Source: QALR01 sp900552255 (lineage in GTDB: Bacteria > Bacillota > Clostridia > Oscillospirales > CAG-272). From it: DNA of 64,000 bases. A program made the translations under genes and the position numbers. Numbering within the stretch: the first letter of the stretch is position 1; the number at the start of each line of letters is the position of its first letter. Shown here piece by piece: positions 63,298 to 64,000 of this stretch. Below the pieces are notes generated by a model that was not told the DNA's origin, ran no database searches, and saw only the letters and a program-made list of their open reading frames with translations. Location of the stretch: positions 1 through 64,000 of the forward strand of contig DBFVEH010000003.1 of the NCBI GenBank assembly GCA_048526005.1, given 5' to 3'.

Positions 63298-63306
63298 TGA
63301 TATAAT
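63298..63306 (+). promoter_or_regulatory. Extended -10 promoter of the ArsR-type gene
   Basis: TGATATAAT (63298-63306) without a good -35. The start site would be about 27 bases before the ATG. Confidence 0.55.
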
Positions 63307-63339
63307 GATGAAAATACGAAAGCAAAGAGGATAACACAG

Positions 63340-63702
63340 ATGGAATGTGTAAAAAATCGAAGGAATATCGCAAAAGAGCTTCGCTCTCTTTCCGACTTTA
63401 TCTGTGCATTGGGGGATGAAACAAGACAGCAAATCATCATAACGCTGCTGGAAAGCGAAAAACAGGGGCTTCGCGTCGGAGAGCTCGCCGAGCGCATTCA
63501 TCTCTCCCGTCCGGCGCTCTCCCATCATCTAAAAATACTGAAAGATACCGGCATCATCTCATGCAGCCGAATAGGCACCATGAATTTTTACGATATCAAT
63601 ACCGAACCTGACACGTGGCAAAAGCTCACCGAGCTTTCCCGCACGGTCGGCATGATCATAGAAAAAGCCAAGGCTTCCGGCCTTGCAAAGCCGAAAGCCT
63701 AA
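63340..63702 (+). CDS. ArsR-family transcriptional regulator
   Basis: A 120-residue winged-helix repressor. The helix-turn-helix LRVGELAERIHLSRPALSHHLKIL (about residues 45-68), read as two adjoining segments, is typical, preceded by LGDETRQQIIITLLES and followed by the wing DTGIISCSRIGTMNFYDI. The metal-binding CxC of classical ArsR is missing, so it probably senses something other than arsenite. AGAGGA precedes the ATG. It lies 24 bases before a nitroreductase gene and probably controls it. Confidence 0.88.
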   Translation: MECVKNRRNIAKELRSLSDFICALGDETRQQIIITLLESEKQGLRVGELAERIHLSRPALSHHLKILKDTGIISCSRIGTMNFYDINTEPDTWQKLTELSRTVGMIIEKAKASGLAKPKA

Positions 63703-63726
63703 TCCCATATATCAGGAGGTAGCATT

Positions 63727-64000
63727 ATGGAACTCATGGAAGCAGTCAAGGCGCGTCACTCCGTCAGAGCCTACGCCGACCGTCCGATCGAAGCGGACAA
63801 AGCGGCGGCTCTGAATCGGGAAATCGACGCCTGCAACAAGGAAAGCGGACTTCACATCCAGCTTGTGACGGAGGAGCCGGAGGCCTTTCGCGGCTTTATG
63901 GCGCATTACGGAAGCTTTCGGAATGTGCGCAGTTACATCGCGCTTGTCGGCAAAAAAACTCCGCAGCTCGATGAAAAAATCGGCTATTACGGGGAACGGA
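63727..64000 (+). CDS. Nitroreductase family protein, N-terminal part
   Basis: The gene runs off the right edge; 91 codons are visible. The start MELMEAVKARHSVRAYADRPIE is the classical flavin-binding opening of the nitroreductase fold (R-S/H-x-R motif). It is followed by a helix and strand, and then NVRSYIALVGKK. AGGAGG lies eight bases ahead of ATG 63727. Likely an FMN-dependent reductase of nitro compounds or quinones; the substrate is unknown. It follows the ArsR gene on the same transcript. Confidence 0.8.
   Translation, partial: MELMEAVKARHSVRAYADRPIEADKAAALNREIDACNKESGLHIQLVTEEPEAFRGFMAHYGSFRNVRSYIALVGKKTPQLDEKIGYYGER

Overview
The window looks like a chromosomal segment of a spore-forming, anaerobic, gut-type member of the Clostridia (Firmicutes). 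Evidence is the rrn operon layout (16S, tRNA-Ala, tRNA-Ile, 23S), strong AGGAGG-type ribosome binding sites, consensus TTGACA/TATAAT promoters, a gerA-type spore germination pair, a T-box on tyrS, fermentation genes (ackA, gap, a sodium-pumping biotin decarboxylase) and three plant- or host-glycan hydrolases. The sequence alone does not give a genus. I saw no phage, insertion sequence, transposase or CRISPR array.

Layout. 1-5285: rrn operon on the minus strand, with a consensus promoter and inverted repeats that form the rRNA processing stems. The downstream end is cut by the window edge. 5282-9641: DUF1934 protein, phosphoglycerate mutase gpmI, a YajC-like membrane protein and a ClC antiporter. 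9672-16159 (minus): a TerB-N protein and a BrxC/D-type ATPase as a tight pair, then a GH2 beta-galactosidase, a DUF6054 protein and a 32-codon gene. 16348-19970 (plus): rbfA, nrnA-like DHH phosphoesterase, truB, a GNAT enzyme and a PHP phosphatase. 20043-22486: gerAA-gerAB. 22784-25591: MFS transporter, rplS, dapA. 25694-29378: two exported small proteins, an AraC-GNAT fusion and tmcAL. 29546-36986: ackA, then a five-gene sodium-pump carboxyltransferase operon and an orphan protein. 37034-44466: an uncharacterised helical protein, gap, a GH78-type rhamnosidase, a lipoprotein, a frameshifted lectin-metallopeptidase, and yitT.

44700-50005 is the most striking part. A strong extended -10 promoter drives about 660 bases of structured, non-coding sequence, which I identify as OLE RNA (ornate, large, extremophilic). 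It is followed directly by its membrane partner oapA and then tlyA, nadK, argR and recN, the gene set known to travel with OLE RNA. 50030-53225: GH29 fucosidase, a tyrosine T-box, tyrS and a GNAT enzyme. 53268-63085 (minus): a seven-gene run miaB-mutS-mutL-tgt-PLC-like-gpsA-polysaccharide deacetylase from one consensus promoter. 63340-64000: an ArsR regulator and the start of a nitroreductase.

How it fits together. The gene order is mainly housekeeping: ribosome maturation, tRNA modification, mismatch repair and glycolysis to acetate. Glycan-cleaving enzymes and an energy-conserving decarboxylase are mixed in, as expected of a saccharolytic fermenter that conserves energy with a Na+ gradient. 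The parts most worth following up are the OLE/OapA locus, the helicase-less TerB-ATPase pair, the decarboxylase operon with two different carboxyltransferases, and the frameshifted metallopeptidase.
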